This document shows positions 9,757 to 20,809 of a DNA stretch of 64,000 nt, in pieces (within the stretch, counting starts at the first letter, position 1; each line of letters begins with the position of its first letter). The position numbers and the translations under genes were made by a program. Location: positions 1,860,001-1,924,000 of the forward strand of contig NZ_CP134706.1 in the NCBI RefSeq assembly GCF_038246755.1, given 5' to 3'. The notes below the pieces were generated by a model. That model was given only the letters and a program-made list of their open reading frames with translations, was not told the DNA's origin and did not search any database. This DNA comes from Micromonospora sp. FIMYZ51 (GTDB lineage: Bacteria > Actinomycetota > Actinomycetes > Mycobacteriales > Micromonosporaceae).

Positions 9757-9903
9757 CCGGACAGTCCATGGCAGCTCGCGAGGCTTGTCAAGGTCAGGTT
9801 TAGCCCTGGGGACATGCCGCCGCAACGGGGACGAAATGGTCAACTGTCAGGCTGCTGATCAGCCTGCCGACACTGTGCCGGCTCGCCGAGCGGAGGGGTT
9901 GCG

Positions 9904-10605
9904 ATGTTGCTGCGCGTTCGGGTCACCCTGCCGGACCGTCCGGGAACGCTCGGGCAGGTGGCTCGCACCCTCGGGGTGTCGGGCGCGGACATCGTGCAGG
10001 TGGTCGTGCTGGAGCGCCTCGGCGGGCGCGCGGTCGACGACTTCACCGTGGTGTGGCCGGGGGCCGCACGGGTGGAACGCCTGCTGGCCGGCCTGGCGGC
10101 GATCCCCGGGGTCCGGGTGGACGGCGTGTGGCGGGCGATCGGCGCGCCCACCACCACCGGCCAGGACGCCGAGTTGCTGGCTCAGGTCGCCGCCAACCCG
10201 GCCGACGGGCTGGCCACCGTGGTCGACGCGGTGCCGGGGCTGCTCGCCGCCGAGTGGGCGGTCGCGGCGGTGGTGCCGGTCGACTGGGCCTCCCGGACCG
10301 GTGGCGGCGGCGCGACGGTGGGGCACGCCAGTTGGCGTACGCCCGTACCGCCCCGGCTGCCGGAGGTGACGCCGCTGCGCGCCCGGTCGATGACCATGCC
10401 CGACGGCGGCCACTTCGCGGTGGCACCGTTCGGCCGGGCCGGGCTGGTCCTGGTGGTCTCCCGGGAACACAGCGACACCCTCAGCCCCGCCGCGTTCCAC
10501 TCCACCGAGGTGGACCGGCTGGCCCAGCTGGTCCGGGCCAGCGCGGTGATCCTCGGCGACCGGCTCGACCTGGTCGGTAGCCCGCCGGTAAGCGCCAACC
10601 CGTGA
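9904..10605 (+). CDS. ACT-domain protein
   Basis: This 233-aa protein opens with an ACT domain (LLRVRVTLPDRPGTLGQVARTLG, residues 2-24 in part) of the kind that binds amino acids. A second, degenerate ACT-like stretch may follow at about residues 75-140. The rest has no recognised motif. It has no membrane segment or signal peptide. It is followed after 111 nt on the same strand by an ACT-GNAT fusion whose N-terminus has the same pattern, so the two may act together in amino-acid sensing. The ATG follows GCGGAGGGGTTGCG. The exact role is unknown. Confidence 0.75.
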   Translation: MLLRVRVTLPDRPGTLGQVARTLGVSGADIVQVVVLERLGGRAVDDFTVVWPGAARVERLLAGLAAIPGVRVDGVWRAIGAPTTTGQDAELLAQVAANPADGLATVVDAVPGLLAAEWAVAAVVPVDWASRTGGGGATVGHASWRTPVPPRLPEVTPLRARSMTMPDGGHFAVAPFGRAGLVLVVSREHSDTLSPAAFHSTEVDRLAQLVRASAVILGDRLDLVGSPPVSANP

Positions 10606-10716
10606 CCTCGCCGGAGCGACTGTGACGCACGACGCAGGGCCGCTCCCGGCCGGACACGGCGGGGCAACCGGCCCGCAACAGCCGGCAGCGAGGGTGACAC
10701 GGGAAGGGAGGCAACC

Positions 10717-11811
10717 ATGACGCTGTGGCGGATCCGGGCCACCGTGGACGACCGACCGGGTTACCTGTCGGTGCTCACGGCGAGCCTCGCGTTGCGTGGA
10801 GTCAACATTCTCAGCGTGCAGGTGCACACCACCGAGGGCGGTGCCGTCGACGACTTCCTGGTCGACGCGCCGGACACCCTTGACGAGGCGGAGCTGATCG
10901 CCGCCGTGGAGCGGGGCCGGGGGCGGCACTGCTGGGTGGCGCGCAGCGAGGCGCGCGGCCTGGCCGACCAGCCGACCCGGGTACTCGGGCTGGCCGCCCG
11001 GCTGGTGCACGACCCGGACGCGACAGGCGAGGTGCTGCGGGCCCTGCTCGGCGCGGACGAGGTGACCTGGCGACCGGTGCCGGCCGCCACCCGGTCGGGG
11101 ATCGACGGCATGACGATGTTGCTGACCGACCCGAACGGCGGCTCCTACCTGCTGCGCCGCGTTGCGCCGAGCTTCACGCCGGCCGAGTACGCCCGCGCCC
11201 AGGCCCTGCTGGAGGTGGGTGCCGCCGCGACCCGCCGGTGCGCCGAGCAGGTCACCGTGGTCCTGCCCGACGGTGCCGAGCTGACCGTACGGCCGGCGGG
11301 CGCCGACGACCTGGCGGGTGTGCTGGAGCTGCACCAGGTCTGCTCGGCGCGTACCCGCCAGCGCCGTTATCTGGGCGGGGCGTCACTGCCCTCCCCGGCC
11401 CGCCTGCGTCGGCTGCTGGAGCCGGCCCGCGGGCTGACCCTGATCGCCGCGACGACCGGCTCCGACGGGGCGGCGGAGTCGGTCGTCGCGATGGCGAACC
11501 TTCTCGCCGAGGGCGACGAGGCCGAGCTGGCGCTGCTGGTACGCGACGACTGGCAGCGGCGCGGGCTGGGCTCGACCCTGCTGCGGCGGTTGACCCGGCA
11601 GGCCGAGTCGGCCGGCTACGCCGCGATGGTGCTGCACGTGCAGGCGGAGAACACGCCGATGCTGCGTACGCTGCGCCGGCTGTCCCGGCCGACCCGGGTC
11701 CAGCAGGACGCCGGCCTGCTGACGCTCACCGTGCCCCTGACCACCGGCCGGCCGGTTGATCGGTCGGTCGCGGGAGCGGATCTGCCGACGGCGGTGGAAA
11801 GCACCGGCTGA
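10717..11811 (+). CDS. ACT-GNAT protein acetyltransferase (amino-acid-regulated type)
   Basis: This 364-aa fusion has an N-terminal ACT region (DRPGYLSVLTASLALRGVN, about residues 11-29, possibly two ACT units to residue 150) and a C-terminal GNAT acetyltransferase from about residue 185. The acetyl-CoA loop is visible as RDDWQRRGLGSTLLRRL at about residues 270-286. ACT-GNAT enzymes of this layout from Micromonospora are known to acetylate protein lysines, including acetyl-CoA synthetase, under control of bound amino acids. This gene is probably of that class. The ATG follows GGAAGGGAGG. A strong terminator lies about 80 nt downstream. Confidence 0.85.
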   Translation: MTLWRIRATVDDRPGYLSVLTASLALRGVNILSVQVHTTEGGAVDDFLVDAPDTLDEAELIAAVERGRGRHCWVARSEARGLADQPTRVLGLAARLVHDPDATGEVLRALLGADEVTWRPVPAATRSGIDGMTMLLTDPNGGSYLLRRVAPSFTPAEYARAQALLEVGAAATRRCAEQVTVVLPDGAELTVRPAGADDLAGVLELHQVCSARTRQRRYLGGASLPSPARLRRLLEPARGLTLIAATTGSDGAAESVVAMANLLAEGDEAELALLVRDDWQRRGLGSTLLRRLTRQAESAGYAAMVLHVQAENTPMLRTLRRLSRPTRVQQDAGLLTLTVPLTTGRPVDRSVAGADLPTAVESTG

Positions 11812-11892
11812 GGACCGACCTCGCGACACCGGTGCAGATCGCCGGCTGACGACGAGGAACAGATGACCGACCTCCGGTGCGGAGGCCGGTGA

Positions 11893-11929
11893 GGAGGGCA
11901 GGGCACCCGGTTCGGGTACCCTGCCCTCC
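11893..11929 (+). terminator. Factor-independent-like terminator after the ACT-GNAT gene
   Basis: Stem arms 11893-11909 and 11913-11929 pair over 17 positions with one C-A mismatch around a 3-nt loop. A C-rich tract rather than a T-run follows, as is common in actinomycetes. Confidence 0.8.
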
Positions 11930-11930
11930 G

Positions 11931-15171
<3,241 letters not shown>

Positions 15172-15177
15172 CGGCGG

Positions 15178-15226
15178 GGGCCGGATCCGCGCGCTGCTTG
15201 CCGGGGCGAGCGCGCGGATCCGGCCC
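15178..15226. terminator. Bidirectional terminator between convergent genes
   Basis: A perfect 18-bp stem (15178-15195 with 15209-15226) closes a 13-nt loop. It lies just after the cellulase stop and just after the stop of the minus-strand cyclase gene, and can serve both. Confidence 0.85.
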
Positions 15227-15242
15227 TCGGCCGAGGCGATCC

Positions 15243-15920
15243 TCAGTCCTCGGCGCGCCAGCGGTAGAACTCCTTGGCCACGGCGTCCTCCGGACCGCGC
15301 CAGGTGTCGGGACTGTACGCGCTGATGTACGGGCCGAGATCCGCCATGATCTTGGCGAAGGCCGGGGTGTCGTGGTTCTCCCGCACGGCGGCGAACGAGG
15401 CGTCGGTCTGCTCCAGCACGTGCAGGTAGACGTCGTCGATCGAGTACAGCCAGCGGCCGGTCACGCCGAGGCGCGCCGGCAGCTCACCGGCGTCGGACTC
15501 GGCGAAGATGCGCGCCACGTCGGGTTCTGCGCCGGGCTTGATCCGGGCCACGATGATTGTCCGGTTGGGGCCGGTCGTCTCGCCGGCCGGCGGTTCGGCC
15601 GGGGCCCAGTGGTAGAACTGCTTCGCCACCGAGTCGGACGGGTTCTTCCAGTACCTCGGGTACGGCGTCACGTACGGGGCGATGGCCTCGGCGATCTGCT
15701 GGAAGGCGGGCAACCCACGGGTCTGGCCGGTCACCGCCGGGTCGGCGACCCGCTCGATGACGTGGATGTAGAGGTCGTGGAAGGAGAGCAGGGTCCGGCC
15801 GATGACGCCGAGGTCCTGCGGGCGGGTGGTCCGGTCGTAGTAGCCGAAGGTGTCGGCGACGACGCGTTCGCTCTCCTCGCCGGGCACCATCCGGCAGACG
15901 ATCACGTTGCGGAAGGTCAT
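15243..15920 (-). CDS. Double-domain TcmI-like polyketide cyclase
   Basis: This 225-aa protein contains two copies of the TcmI-type aromatic polyketide cyclase fold. The first (about 1-110) has IGRTLLSFHDLYIHVIE and ends in AKQFYHWAP. The second (about 118-225) has LGVTGRWLYSIDDVYLHVLE and ends in AKEFYRW. Single-domain TcmI enzymes of about 110 aa close later rings of aromatic polyketides. The fused pair is unusual and one copy may be structural. The ATG follows AAGGAG. It is the last gene of a tailoring operon and starts 84 nt after the P450 stop. No polyketide synthase lies in the window. Confidence 0.85.
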   Translation of the reverse strand: MTFRNVIVCRMVPGEESERVVADTFGYYDRTTRPQDLGVIGRTLLSFHDLYIHVIERVADPAVTGQTRGLPAFQQIAEAIAPYVTPYPRYWKNPSDSVAKQFYHWAPAEPPAGETTGPNRTIIVARIKPGAEPDVARIFAESDAGELPARLGVTGRWLYSIDDVYLHVLEQTDASFAAVRENHDTPAFAKIMADLGPYISAYSPDTWRGPEDAVAKEFYRWRAED

Positions 15921-16004
15921 GACTGGGACTCCTTGGGTGCGTGGGTCGGTTGTGGACGCGGGGAGCGATCCGGGCGGGCCGCGGTGACCTCGGCGGGGGA
16001 CCCG

Positions 16005-17231
16005 TCACGCGGTGAACCGGACGGGTAGTTCCAGCAGCCCCCGGAACGGCGACGCGGCCGGCAGCCGACGCAGCTCGCCGACCGGCACCCCGAGCCGCAG
16101 CCCGGGCAGGCGGCGCAGCAACGTCCCGATGCCGATCCGCGCCTCCAGCCGGGCCAGCGAGACGCCCAGGCAGTAGTGCACGCCGTAACCGAAGCCGAGG
16201 TGCGGGCCGCGGACCCGGCGCAGGTCCAGCCGGTCCGGGTCGACGAAGTGTTCCGGGTCGTGGTTTGCCGCGTTGAGCACCACGCCGACGATCGATCCGC
16301 GCGGGATGCGGACCCCCTGGTACTCGACGTCCTCGCTGGCGATGCGGGGACTGGCCACCGGCAGCGGGCCGTCGAAGCGCAGCAGTTCCTCGATGGCCGA
16401 GGGCAGTAGCTCCGGCTGTCGCCGCAGCAGGTCGAGCTGGTCGGGGTGGGTCAGCAGCGCCACCACCGCGTTGCCGATGAAGTCGGCGGTGGTCTGGTGG
16501 CCGGCGAACAGCAGCAGGAAGGTGGTGGTGACCAGTTCCGGCTCGGAAAGGGCCCCCTCCTGGTCGCAGGCGCAGAGCAGCGCGCTGATCAGATCGTCGG
16601 CGGGCTGCGCCCGCTTTGCCTGCACCAGTTCGGTGAGGTACCGGTGCAGCTGCGCCTGGGCCTCCTGCACGGCCGCCCGTTCCTGTTCCGGGCTGCGGCG
16701 CGACGACCCGGAGGTCCGGATCACCTGGGTCCAGTCGAGCACCCGGTCGTGGTCGGTCGCCGGTATCCCGAGCAAATCCGAGATCACCAGCATCGGCAGC
16801 GGGATGGCGAAGTCGTGCATCAGCTCGGCCTCGCCGTGCGGCACGATCTTGTCGAGCAGGTCGTCCACGATCTGCGCCACCCGGGGCCGCATCGCCTCGA
16901 TCCGGCGCGGCGCGAACGCCTGCGACACCAGCCGGCGCAGCCGGGTGTGCTCCGGCGGGTCGGCGTTGAGCATGTTCTTGTTCAAGCCCGCCGAGTTGGG
17001 GCCGAAGATGCGCAGGTAGTGCTCCTGCGGGCCGTACAGGTCCTTGGAGAGCCGGGGGTCGGTGAGCGCGGTGCGGGCGTCGTCGAAGCGGCTGATCAGG
17101 TACGAGTCGAACCGCGGTGAACTGACCGGGCAGACCGGCTGCTCGGCGCGCAGCCGGGCGAACGTCGGGTACGGGTCGGCGGCGAACTCGTCGGTGTAGA
17201 GCTCGGCGGCGGGGATCGGGCACTCGGTCAT
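16005..17231 (-). CDS. Cytochrome P450 (polyketide tailoring)
   Basis: This 408-aa soluble bacterial P450 has the heme ligand loop FGYGVHYCLG near residue 350, the ExxR pair EELLR near 285 and the I-helix FAGHQTT near 240. It would oxidise a substrate using ferredoxin electrons. The substrate is unknown, but its ATG overlaps the stop of the ABM monooxygenase gene by four bases, so it belongs to the same translationally coupled tailoring set. The ribosome site is AGGAGG. Length is typical of CYP105/107-like enzymes. Confidence 0.93.
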   Translation of the reverse strand: MTECPIPAAELYTDEFAADPYPTFARLRAEQPVCPVSSPRFDSYLISRFDDARTALTDPRLSKDLYGPQEHYLRIFGPNSAGLNKNMLNADPPEHTRLRRLVSQAFAPRRIEAMRPRVAQIVDDLLDKIVPHGEAELMHDFAIPLPMLVISDLLGIPATDHDRVLDWTQVIRTSGSSRRSPEQERAAVQEAQAQLHRYLTELVQAKRAQPADDLISALLCACDQEGALSEPELVTTTFLLLFAGHQTTADFIGNAVVALLTHPDQLDLLRRQPELLPSAIEELLRFDGPLPVASPRIASEDVEYQGVRIPRGSIVGVVLNAANHDPEHFVDPDRLDLRRVRGPHLGFGYGVHYCLGVSLARLEARIGIGTLLRRLPGLRLGVPVGELRRLPAASPFRGLLELPVRFTA

Positions 17232-17548
17232 CGGTCCTCCTGCGGACCGCCGCGCATGCTGTGCAGCACCTGGTAGGTGTGGCGTTGCGCGGACTCGCGC
17301 AGGTCACGGATCACCCGCAGCAGCTCGTCGCGCTGGGCGCTGCGGCCGAAGGCGTCCAGCCGGTCACGGTCGGCCCAGTCGCTGATGATCAGATAGCTGC
17401 GCGGGTCGTCGGCGTCGCGGACCAGGTCCTGACGCAGGCAGCCGTCCAGCGCGCCGATCTTCTCCGCCGCCGCGAGCCACTCGGCCTCGAACCGCTCCTC
17501 ACATCCGGGCCGGGTCCGCATCGCCAGCACCGTGCGCACGGTGCTCAC
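17228..17548 (-). CDS. Antibiotic biosynthesis monooxygenase (ABM) domain protein
   Basis: This 106-aa protein is a single ABM-fold domain, with the family pattern RTRPGCEERFEAEW near the N-terminus, SYLIISDWADRDRLDAF in the middle and a C-terminal helix. Such cofactor-free monooxygenases oxidise aromatic polyketides, often to quinones. The GTG start overlaps the upstream stop by four bases and its own stop overlaps the P450 start by four bases. It resembles the two ABM domains fused to the upstream FAD enzyme. Confidence 0.85.
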   Translation of the reverse strand: MSTVRTVLAMRTRPGCEERFEAEWLAAAEKIGALDGCLRQDLVRDADDPRSYLIISDWADRDRLDAFGRSAQRDELLRVIRDLRESAQRHTYQVLHSMRGGPQEDR

Positions 17549-19833
17549 TTCGCGCCGCCGAAGACCAGGTGCAGGTTCTTGCGCAGCCCGTCGGCGTCGA
17601 TCGGCTGGCTGCGGAAGCCCACGTGCCCGTCCGGGCGGATCAGGTACAGGGCGGTGCCGGTGACGCCGTACCGGGCGCGGAACTCCCCGGCGGCGTCGCG
17701 CAGCACCGGCGGGGCGAGCAGTCGCGGCTGCGGGGCCTGCGGGTCGAGCAGCAGGTACGCGTCGAGTTCCCCCGCCGCCAGGGCGCCCAGGTCGGCGCAG
17801 ATCTTCTCCACCGCGGCGACCGCCGCCTCGTCGGCCGAGCCGTCCGCGTACAGCAGGAGGGTGTGCCGGGTGCCGCGGGTGAGGTCGCGCAGCCGCAGCG
17901 GGTGGCCGACGCCGCGGCGGTGCAGGCCGCCGACGTCCGGTGCCCGGTCGCCGGGGCGCGGGCCGGCGCGCAGCGCGTCGGGGTCGGTGACGGTCTCGCC
18001 GACAAGTGGACTGTCGGTGTAGCTGAGCAGCATCGACATCTCCTGGAGGAACTGCCGCTTCAGGTCCTCGCGGTCCAGCTCGTCGGTGAACGCCATCCGC
18101 ACCGCGCGGCCGACGATCTCCTCGCCCTCCGGGCGCCGTTCGGCCTCGTAGCTGTCCAGCAGTCCCGGCGCGGCCTTCCCGCGCACCGCCAGGGCCACCT
18201 TCCAGGCGAGGTTCCAGGCGTCCTGGATACCGGTGTTCATGCCCTGACCGCCGGCCGGCGGGTGCAGGTGGGCCGCGTCGCCGGCCACGAAGACCCGACC
18301 GTCGCGGTAGCGGTCGACGATGCCGTGGCTGATCCGGAACACCGACGACCAGCGCAGGTTCGACGCCCGGGTGCCGGGCGGGGCCAGCCGGTCGATGGCG
18401 GCCTGCACGTCGGCGAGGGTCGGCTCGGCCAGCTCCTCGCTGAAGCCGGGCGGGGCGTCCTGGCCGCCGGTCTGGGCGAAGAACCGCGGCGGTGCCAGGG
18501 TGGCGATCCGGTAGCGGGACTCGCCGCGCAGCGGCACGCAGACCAGCATGCCGTCCATCCGGCCGTCCGTCTCGTGCATGAAGCGCAGCAGGTGCCCGTC
18601 GGGCATGTCCCAGTCCACGTCGACGTCGCCGAGCATGAACAGCTGCGGGAACTGGCCCAGCCCGCCGGTGAAGGTGAGCCCGAGCAGCTCGCGGACGTTG
18701 CTGTGCGCGCCGTCGCAGCCGAGCAGGTACTTCGCGCGTACCGTCTCCTCGCCGCCGGGGGTGTCGAGGGTGGCGGTGACGCCGTCGTCGTCCTGGGTGA
18801 AGGCGGTCAACGCGGCACCCCGCCGGGGGCGTACGCCGAGGGTGGCGAGGCGTTCGGTGAGGATCCGCTCGGTCTCGTACTGGGGCAGCCCGAGGTGCGC
18901 GTACGGCAGCTCGGGCAGCTCCCAGCTCATCCGGTGCGTCTCGTGGCCGTTGACGAACACCATGTTGCCGGTCAGCCAGATCCCGGCGTCCATCGCCTCG
19001 CGGACGACGCCCTGCTCCTCCCAGAGCTCCATGGTGCGGCAGTGCACCCCGATCGCCTTGTCGGCGTGCCCGGGCGGGGTGGCCCGCTGCTCCACCAGCC
19101 GGCAGTCGATGCCGCGCCGGGCCAGTTCGATGGCGGCGGTCAGCCCGGTGGGCCCCGCCCCGACGATGAGTACGTCCGTTGTCGTGTGCACGTCGGTCTC
19201 CTTGCTCGGTGTGCGGCCGCGCTCGGGCAGGGCCACATCGGCGGAAGTCGCCACGCCGTGGAACAGGCGGCGGCGGATCCGGAGCAGGAACTCGGCGATC
19301 GGTCCGGCCTCCTCTCGCGCGTGGGCCGGGTTGGCGATCCACCTGTGGAACTCGGCGGCGCCGGTCCACTCGGCGAAAATGTGGAAGGTGTCCGAGTCCG
19401 GCTCGCGCAGCAGGTCCTCCCGCAGGTAGCCGGGTACGCCGGCCATCCGGTGCAGCACCTGCGGATAGCCCTGGTCGAACTCGGCGCGCCGGGCCGCCGG
19501 CACGGTCAGCTCGACGTCCACGAAGACGGTCGAGCCGCCACCGGGCACGTCGCGCATCACCCGGCGGTCGGTGGCGGCGGACGGTTCGCACAGCGGCCGG
19601 ACGGCCTCGGCGAACCGCGCGGCGACCGGCCCCTGCTCGTAGTCGCGCAGGGCGGCCTCGTCGGTCCACTCGGTGACGATGACGCAGCAGCGTGCTTCGG
19701 TGGCGTCGACGAGGAGGTCCCGCAGCAGGTTGCCGGGCAGCTCGCCGATTGCCGCGCGGGTCGCCTGCCAGGCGGACGCCACGGCCGGTTCGCAGCCGGG
19801 GCGGGCACGCAGCCGGACCATCGTCCTGATCAT
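17545..19833 (-). CDS. Fusion of two ABM domains with a PHBH-type FAD monooxygenase
   Basis: This 762-aa protein starts with two ABM domains (about residues 1-95 and 100-195, each with a TEWTDEA or AEWTGAA strand). A class A aromatic hydroxylase follows: the nucleotide-binding DVLIVGAGPTGLTAAIELA at about 216-234, the second flavin motif VFVAGDAAHLHPPAGGQGMN at about 505-524, and a thioredoxin-like C-terminal domain to 762. The family enzyme alone is about 530 aa, so the extra 200 N-terminal residues are a real fusion. It probably hydroxylates and then oxidises an aromatic polyketide. The ATG follows GAAGGAG. It leads a four-gene operon (19833-15243). Confidence 0.88.
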   Translation of the reverse strand: MIRTMVRLRARPGCEPAVASAWQATRAAIGELPGNLLRDLLVDATEARCCVIVTEWTDEAALRDYEQGPVAARFAEAVRPLCEPSAATDRRVMRDVPGGGSTVFVDVELTVPAARRAEFDQGYPQVLHRMAGVPGYLREDLLREPDSDTFHIFAEWTGAAEFHRWIANPAHAREEAGPIAEFLLRIRRRLFHGVATSADVALPERGRTPSKETDVHTTTDVLIVGAGPTGLTAAIELARRGIDCRLVEQRATPPGHADKAIGVHCRTMELWEEQGVVREAMDAGIWLTGNMVFVNGHETHRMSWELPELPYAHLGLPQYETERILTERLATLGVRPRRGAALTAFTQDDDGVTATLDTPGGEETVRAKYLLGCDGAHSNVRELLGLTFTGGLGQFPQLFMLGDVDVDWDMPDGHLLRFMHETDGRMDGMLVCVPLRGESRYRIATLAPPRFFAQTGGQDAPPGFSEELAEPTLADVQAAIDRLAPPGTRASNLRWSSVFRISHGIVDRYRDGRVFVAGDAAHLHPPAGGQGMNTGIQDAWNLAWKVALAVRGKAAPGLLDSYEAERRPEGEEIVGRAVRMAFTDELDREDLKRQFLQEMSMLLSYTDSPLVGETVTDPDALRAGPRPGDRAPDVGGLHRRGVGHPLRLRDLTRGTRHTLLLYADGSADEAAVAAVEKICADLGALAAGELDAYLLLDPQAPQPRLLAPPVLRDAAGEFRARYGVTGTALYLIRPDGHVGFRSQPIDADGLRKNLHLVFGGAK

Positions 19834-19941
19834 TCGTTCTCCTTCGACGGCGCGTGCTGCGACCCTGCCGAAGGTTGCGTCATCCCGCCGTCACCGCAGA
19901 CCGGCGGCCAGTCCGCCGTCGGTGACGCCCAGGGGGAACCG

Positions 19942-20060
19942 CCGGTGCCCCGCGCGGACGGGCCGGTGCCCCGCGCGGACGGGCCGGTGCCCCGCGCGGA
20001 CGGGCCGCTGCCCCGCGCGGACGGGCCGCTGCCCCGCGCGGACGGGCCGGTGCCGCTGGG
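19942..20060. repeat. Tandem 21-bp repeat, five full copies and a partial sixth
   Basis: Units start at 19942, 19963, 19984, 20005 and 20026, and a partial unit at 20047. The unit is CCGSTGCCCCGCGCGGACGGG, written as S for C or G at position 4; copies 4 and 5 carry C. The array fills the gap between two minus-strand genes. The period is seven codons but no convincing gene uses it. Confidence 0.85.
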
Positions 20061-20081
20061 CGGCCGGGAGAAGCCGTGCGC

Positions 20082-20588
20082 TCAGTCGGGCAGGTCGTCG
20101 GCGAGCAGATCCATCAGCAGGCCGTCGTGCCAGCGGCCGTCCGCGCCGCGCTCGTAGCGGCGCAGCACGCCCACCGGCCGGAAACCCACCTTCGCGTACG
20201 CCCGGATCGCGGCGGTGTTCGCCGCTGCCGGGTCGATGGTGAAGCGGTGGTGGCCGTGGGCGTCGATCAGGTGCCGGGCCAGGGTACGGATCGCGTCGCC
20301 GGCCAGCCCACGGCCCCGCACCACCGGGTCGAGGAAGATGTCCATGCTGGCGTGCCGGTAGTCCGGATCCTCCTCGGCGTACCACTGGATCGCGCCGACC
20401 AGCTGACCGTCGTGCTCGATGGCGTACACCATCAGGTTGTCGTCGGCGAGGTCCGCCGCGACGGCCGCGACCAGGTCCTCGCCGCCGCGCCACCAGCGGC
20501 GCACCTCGGGGGTGGCCCGGATCGCGGCAAGTACGCCGACGTCTGCGGCCGTCGCCGGCCGCAGGGTCACCGCCGTGCCACGCAGCAT
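20082..20588 (-). CDS. GNAT N-acetyltransferase, AAC(6')-like
   Basis: This 168-aa GNAT protein begins LRGTAVTLRPATAADVGVL and carries the acetyl-CoA motif DPVVRGRGLAGDAIRTLARHL at about residues 87-107 and the NTAAIRAYAKVGFRPVG motif at about 124-140. The pattern resembles AAC(6')-type aminoglycoside acetyltransferases and related RimJ-like enzymes, so an amine substrate is likely but unknown. The ATG at 20588 follows GGAG and begins four bases after the bsaP stop, so it is the third gene of the bioB operon. A role in biotin synthesis is not implied. A longer start at 20621 lies inside bsaP. Confidence 0.8.
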   Translation of the reverse strand: MLRGTAVTLRPATAADVGVLAAIRATPEVRRWWRGGEDLVAAVAADLADDNLMVYAIEHDGQLVGAIQWYAEEDPDYRHASMDIFLDPVVRGRGLAGDAIRTLARHLIDAHGHHRFTIDPAAANTAAIRAYAKVGFRPVGVLRRYERGADGRWHDGLLMDLLADDLPD

Positions 20589-20592
20589 CCGC

Positions 20593-20793
20593 TCAGCTCC
20601 GGAGCTCGCCGTGCGCGACACAGACCGCCGACCAGCCGGCCGGCAGCACCTGAACCTTCATCCGGCGCCGGCAGTGCGGACAGTAACGCGGCGGTTCCAG
20701 CAGCCGAGCGCTTGCGCACGCGCGGTGCTCACCGACCTCGGCCGACTCGCCGCAGCGGTCGCACCAGCGCGCCACAGACTCGATCGTCGTCAC
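20593..20793 (-). CDS. bsaP: Biotin synthase auxiliary protein
   Basis: This 66-aa protein has paired cysteine motifs (WCDRCGE and YCPHCRRRM) and a third cysteine near the C-terminus. Short proteins of this kind sit next to bioB in actinobacteria and are needed for activity of the actinobacterial type of biotin synthase, where they are thought to carry or supply an Fe-S cluster. The GTG start follows GGAGG. It starts 16 nt after bioB and ends 4 nt before the GNAT gene. Confidence 0.85.
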   Translation of the reverse strand: MTTIESVARWCDRCGESAEVGEHRACASARLLEPPRYCPHCRRRMKVQVLPAGWSAVCVAHGELRS

Positions 20794-20809
20794 GGGGAGA
20801 CCTCCGTCG

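Noticed and set aside
15243..19833. Complete type II polyketide cluster
   Set aside because: No ketosynthase, chain-length factor, acyl carrier protein or ketoreductase genes are present in the window.
19942..20060. Possible CRISPR array
   Set aside because: The units are head to tail without spacers, as are those at 31186 and 63298, and no cas genes are present.
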